DNA from: Bacteroidales bacterium
GTDB lineage: Bacteria > Bacteroidota > Bacteroidia > Bacteroidales > VadinHA17
Direction: 5' to 3'
Length of the DNA stretch: 8,738 nt
Assembly: GCA_003520925.1 (NCBI GenBank)
Contig: DOTV01000027.1
Span: forward strand, 1-8,738
The translations under genes were made by a program, and so were the position numbers. Shown here in pieces: positions 6,279 to 8,738 of this stretch; position 1 is the stretch's first letter, and each line of letters opens with the position of its first letter. A model generated the notes under the pieces. It saw nothing but the letters and a program-made list of their open reading frames with translations. It was not told where the DNA came from and ran no database searches.

Positions 6279-7193
6279 TTATTTGTGCTTGTATACATAA
6301 AGTGTACTGTTAACACTATTTACTGCGTATATAGTTTTTCCATCAACGGAAGCCACATCAAGCGGAATCGATGGTATAAAGTCATTTTGCGATGAAACAA
6401 ATTCTATGAAATCACCATTCCGGTCAAGTATTTTTATCCTGTTAATTCCTTTTTCAGCGGTTACGAAGCCCTGCGGAATAAGAGCAAAATGTGCAGGATT
6501 GCAGCATCCGCAGAAAGCGCCCGGAGCAGTTCCGGGCTCACCAAACTGACTGAGCTTTTTGCCTTCAGTTGTCCATGTTTCAACTCTCCTGTTTCCGGTA
6601 TTTGCGACAAAAAGCTGATTTCCATCCAGGGCAACATCAAAATAGGAGCTGGGAATAACGAATTGTTCTTCCGATTGGCCCATCATTGACCTCATAACAC
6701 CTTTCTTGTCAAGTACAAAAACTCTCCTGGTTCCGGCATCAGCAACTGCAATTACATTTTTACCGGCTGAAACAGATGTAATAATGCTGTTATCTTCATA
6801 AGGACCCCATTCATCAAGCAGCTTGCCTGAAGTTGAAATCAGCAGGATTGTTTCCTGAGTCGAGGCAAAAACGGTATCACCTGAAACTGAGAGAGCAGTT
6901 ATCTTCTGCTCCGCTGGCAGTTTCCACAGGTCATTCAGGTTATTATCGACTGCTTTTACAAATGAATCTCCTCCCAGGAATATGTTTCCGTCGGGTGCAA
7001 CTGCCACCGAAGAAAGTTTTCCTTCGGATACAATGCAAGTCCTGTCAACCGACCAGTTTTCCTCATAAACCGTATCAGGCAATATTCCTGAATCCTCCTG
7101 TTTATCTGATCCGGTCGATGCATCATAGATAATGTATCCTATAAAAGCAAGAATAATTACGAGTGCAAGGAGAGCTGTTAGTTTTTTATTCAT
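6279..7193 (-). CDS. Membrane-anchored NHL-repeat beta-propeller with CGCC motif
   Basis: With the ATG at 7193 the protein has 304 residues. A single N-terminal hydrophobic segment (about 4-22) after MNKK acts as a signal or anchor. The remainder consists of NHL-type repeats with Asp/Asn-Gly and R-[RI]-[IV] patterns (for example VADAGTRRVFVLDKKG, VANTGNRRVETW, EKGINRIKILDRNG), consistent with a six-bladed extracytoplasmic propeller. An insertion carries a cysteine cluster, C228-G-C230-C231-N-P-A-H, which could bind a metal or cofactor; its function is unknown to me. The frame extends to another ATG at 7223, but that would overlap the previous gene by 28 bp and put a polar stretch before the signal. 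The 7193 start, two bases after the previous stop, fits better. The gene sits between a PQQ-like propeller gene and a palindrome, so it may end its transcription unit. Confidence 0.88.
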   Translation of the reverse strand: MNKKLTALLALVIILAFIGYIIYDASTGSDKQEDSGILPDTVYEENWSVDRTCIVSEGKLSSVAVAPDGNIFLGGDSFVKAVDNNLNDLWKLPAEQKITALSVSGDTVFASTQETILLISTSGKLLDEWGPYEDNSIITSVSAGKNVIAVADAGTRRVFVLDKKGVMRSMMGQSEEQFVIPSSYFDVALDGNQLFVANTGNRRVETWTTEGKKLSQFGEPGTAPGAFCGCCNPAHFALIPQGFVTAEKGINRIKILDRNGDFIEFVSSQNDFIPSIPLDVASVDGKTIYAVNSVNSTLYVYKHK

Positions 7194-7195
7194 GA

Positions 7196-8656
7196 TCAAT
7201 TGGTTTTTCCGATAAAAAGACATAGCATATTTCTCGCATCCCTCATTATGAGGTAGTTACCTGCTATTGCCATTGGTCCCCAGGCTTCAATACCCTTAAT
7301 AATACTGGAGTTTGATATCAATTCAGCTTTAGATTCTTCTATCCTGAAATAATACAGATTGGCATCGTCATCAAGCAGGAGCATCTTATCATCTTTCATA
7401 ATATACGGGCCTAAACCGCGTCCGAATCTCATTTCCTTTCCGCTGCTCCAGACAAGTTTTCTGAGATCGGATCTGTTGTAGCAAACGAGCTGTTTCTTCA
7501 GCGGACCTGCATTTTCAGGCATTACAGACCATATGTAGTCACCTTTAATGACAGGTGTCTGCTGATCGCTTGAGATTCCCTCCGATGCCTTGTGGGTCTC
7601 GACAAGAACGGCTTTATAATTGTTGCCGTCAAAGTCTATCCTTAATTTTCCTCCGCCTGCCCCATAGCTTCCGAAAACTGCTATCTCATTGTTACCAAGA
7701 AAAAGGGGAGAGGCGGCAGTTGTTGCCGGACTCCATTCTTTTGTTTTCCATAAAAGCCTTCCGACATCACTTCCATCAGCAGCCACCCCGACAACTCCGC
7801 CCACCGCGTTGTAAACGTACATTTTTCTGCCATGGATCAACATTGGCATAATTGAGCCGTGCGACATATGCAATGAATCCGGATTCGGAGTACGCCACAG
7901 GATTTCACCATCAGAACATCTGACTCCTATCATGAGCGCTTTGCCGCCCGGAGCAAGTACAGCAACATCGTTATCGATAAGTGGACACTGCCCTGAATAA
8001 AAGTCGGGGGTTATTTTTCCTTTTGCACTGCCAGGTACCCCGAATTCCTTTTCCATATCGATAGTCCAGAAAAGAACACCTGTATTAGGATCAACGCACA
8101 TAACATGCGACCTGGGACCCACCGAAACCAGGTATTTATCAGTAACAGCAGGAATGGTCCGTGAGTAACCGTGATTTCTTTTCATGTCTACATTATACCA
8201 TCTTCGCCAGAGTTCTGTTCCTGATTTAAGTGAAAAACACCTTAGCATGTCAGCTTTTCTTCTTTCATTATAATCAAGAAGATAAACCCTGCCATTCTTC
8301 ACAGCTGGTCCGGCGTAACCTTCCCCGAGAGTAACTTTCCAAATCAATGGCGGACCTGTAGTGTCCCACGATTCTGCCATTTGGAATGTATCTCTTATTA
8401 TGTTGTCGAAATTAGCGCCGCGAAACCTTGGCCACTCACCAGCGACCATTTCATCAAATGTTCCGAGCGTGTCAAAAAATTCACCCACAACGATATTCTC
8501 GGACCTTGGTTCGATCTTTGGCCTGTTATCCATACCGGGAACCCTCACAGTGAGCTCAGCCGGATAATGATCCCCGACCAGCCACCAGATGAGGACTCCT
8601 GCAAGAATTACAGTAGTAAGTCCTGTATACAGAATGTTATTTTTCTTTAATATCAT
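7196..8656 (-). CDS. Membrane-anchored PQQ/BamB-like beta-propeller protein
   Basis: The 486-residue protein has one N-terminal membrane segment (about 8-27) after a basic start, so most of it should face the periplasm. A linker precedes the WPRFRG motif (75-80) that typically opens PQQ-like propellers. Repeats with Trp docking motifs follow (GTELWRRW, GVLFWTI, GEILWRT, RLLWKTK, RKLVWSS), about seven or eight blades to the C-terminus. The family includes BamB and quinoprotein dehydrogenase propellers. No calcium/PQQ catalytic signature is evident, so enzymatic activity is not claimed. The ATG at 8656 overlaps the preceding propeller gene by 20 bp and the stop is two bases before the NHL gene. 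These three propeller genes appear to be one operon. It shares the fold but little obvious sequence with the three-helix propeller encoded at 4054-2339. Confidence 0.9.
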   Translation of the reverse strand: MILKKNNILYTGLTTVILAGVLIWWLVGDHYPAELTVRVPGMDNRPKIEPRSENIVVGEFFDTLGTFDEMVAGEWPRFRGANFDNIIRDTFQMAESWDTTGPPLIWKVTLGEGYAGPAVKNGRVYLLDYNERRKADMLRCFSLKSGTELWRRWYNVDMKRNHGYSRTIPAVTDKYLVSVGPRSHVMCVDPNTGVLFWTIDMEKEFGVPGSAKGKITPDFYSGQCPLIDNDVAVLAPGGKALMIGVRCSDGEILWRTPNPDSLHMSHGSIMPMLIHGRKMYVYNAVGGVVGVAADGSDVGRLLWKTKEWSPATTAASPLFLGNNEIAVFGSYGAGGGKLRIDFDGNNYKAVLVETHKASEGISSDQQTPVIKGDYIWSVMPENAGPLKKQLVCYNRSDLRKLVWSSGKEMRFGRGLGPYIMKDDKMLLLDDDANLYYFRIEESKAELISNSSIIKGIEAWGPMAIAGNYLIMRDARNMLCLFIGKTN

Positions 8657-8738
8657 ACGCCATCAGCGCTTCACCATGTCTAAGAAACAAAACTCCATTA
8701 TGGATTACGGGATGTGCCCAATATGGTCCGGAACCTCC
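8637..8738 (-). CDS. PQQ-like propeller protein, C-terminal 33 residues only
   Basis: An open frame enters from the right edge and ends at TAA (8639-8637) after 33 visible residues. The stretch PYWAHPVIHNGVLFLRHGEALMAYDI is split here as PYWAHPVIHNGV and LFLRHGEALMAYDI. It has the look of the last blade of a PQQ-like propeller: SP/HPVI..G.L..R....L..YDI. The bulk of the gene lies outside, so domain content, signal and start are unknown. The stop overlaps the next gene's ATG by 20 bp, which supports co-translation with the 486-residue propeller protein. Confidence 0.75.
   Translation of the reverse strand, partial: GGSGPYWAHPVIHNGVLFLRHGEALMAYDIKEK

Noticed and set aside
7194..7223. Earlier ATG (7223) for the NHL propeller
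   Set aside because: It would overlap the preceding gene by 28 bp and place a polar stretch before the signal segment. The ATG at 7193 follows the preceding stop by two bases and begins a clean signal sequence.
2339..8738. PQQ-dependent alcohol or glucose dehydrogenases
   Set aside because: Only the propeller repeat pattern is visible. I could not identify the catalytic Asp, calcium ligands or vicinal disulfide, nor a cytochrome domain, so enzyme names are not justified.
1..8738. CRISPR array, tRNA/rRNA genes or transposase
   Set aside because: No regularly spaced repeats, tRNA-like cloverleaf, rRNA-like sequence or transposase frame was seen; nearly all bases are coding.

Overview
The window looks like part of a Bacteroidota-type genome (inference). 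The grounds are: start codons without recognisable Shine-Dalgarno sequences, two probable TTG starts, moderate GC content, BamB/PQQ-like beta-propeller proteins of a style common in that phylum, and intergenic repeats built on a CCCCCTAAAGGGGG core and on an ATTGCGA...GCAATCC hairpin. Every supported gene is on the minus strand, so transcription runs from high to low coordinates. The genes are tightly packed, with overlaps of 20, 14 and 4 bp and gaps of 0 and 2 bp. The open frames on the plus strand are antisense shadows.

Layout in transcription order. 8738-8637: C-terminal end of a PQQ-like propeller protein, cut by the window edge. 8656-7196: a membrane-anchored PQQ-like (BamB-type) propeller. 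7193-6279: a membrane-anchored NHL-repeat propeller with a CGCC motif. 6278-6213: a GC-rich double-hairpin palindrome abutting that gene's stop codon, which may separate two transcription units. 6144-5974: a previously unlisted 56-residue membrane protein with a four-cysteine tail. 5973-5401: a twin-arginine-exported ferredoxin with four predicted [4Fe-4S] clusters. 5395-5351: a small hairpin repeat. 5327-4041: a NosR/NapH-like membrane polyferredoxin. 4054-2339: a three-helix membrane protein carrying an eight-bladed propeller. 2342 to the left edge: a large fused NADH-oxidising flavoprotein subunit, NuoE + thioredoxin-like [2Fe-2S] + NuoF + ferredoxin, like HydC-HydB of electron-bifurcating hydrogenases. 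Its C-terminus lies outside the window.

Taken together, the genes describe a chain of redox carriers across the inner membrane. It has a cytoplasmic NAD(H)/FMN/Fe-S flavoprotein, a membrane polyferredoxin with Fe-S clusters predicted on the cytoplasmic face and cysteines on the periplasmic face, an exported four-cluster ferredoxin, and four extracytoplasmic propeller proteins (three PQQ-like, one NHL). There is no cytochrome c, no catalytic hydrogenase subunit and no recognisable terminal reductase in the window. The electron donor or acceptor and the purpose of the system are therefore not visible. I regard it as a candidate uncharacterised NAD(H)-linked extracytoplasmic electron-transfer module. 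The individual families are recognisable; the pathway is inference.
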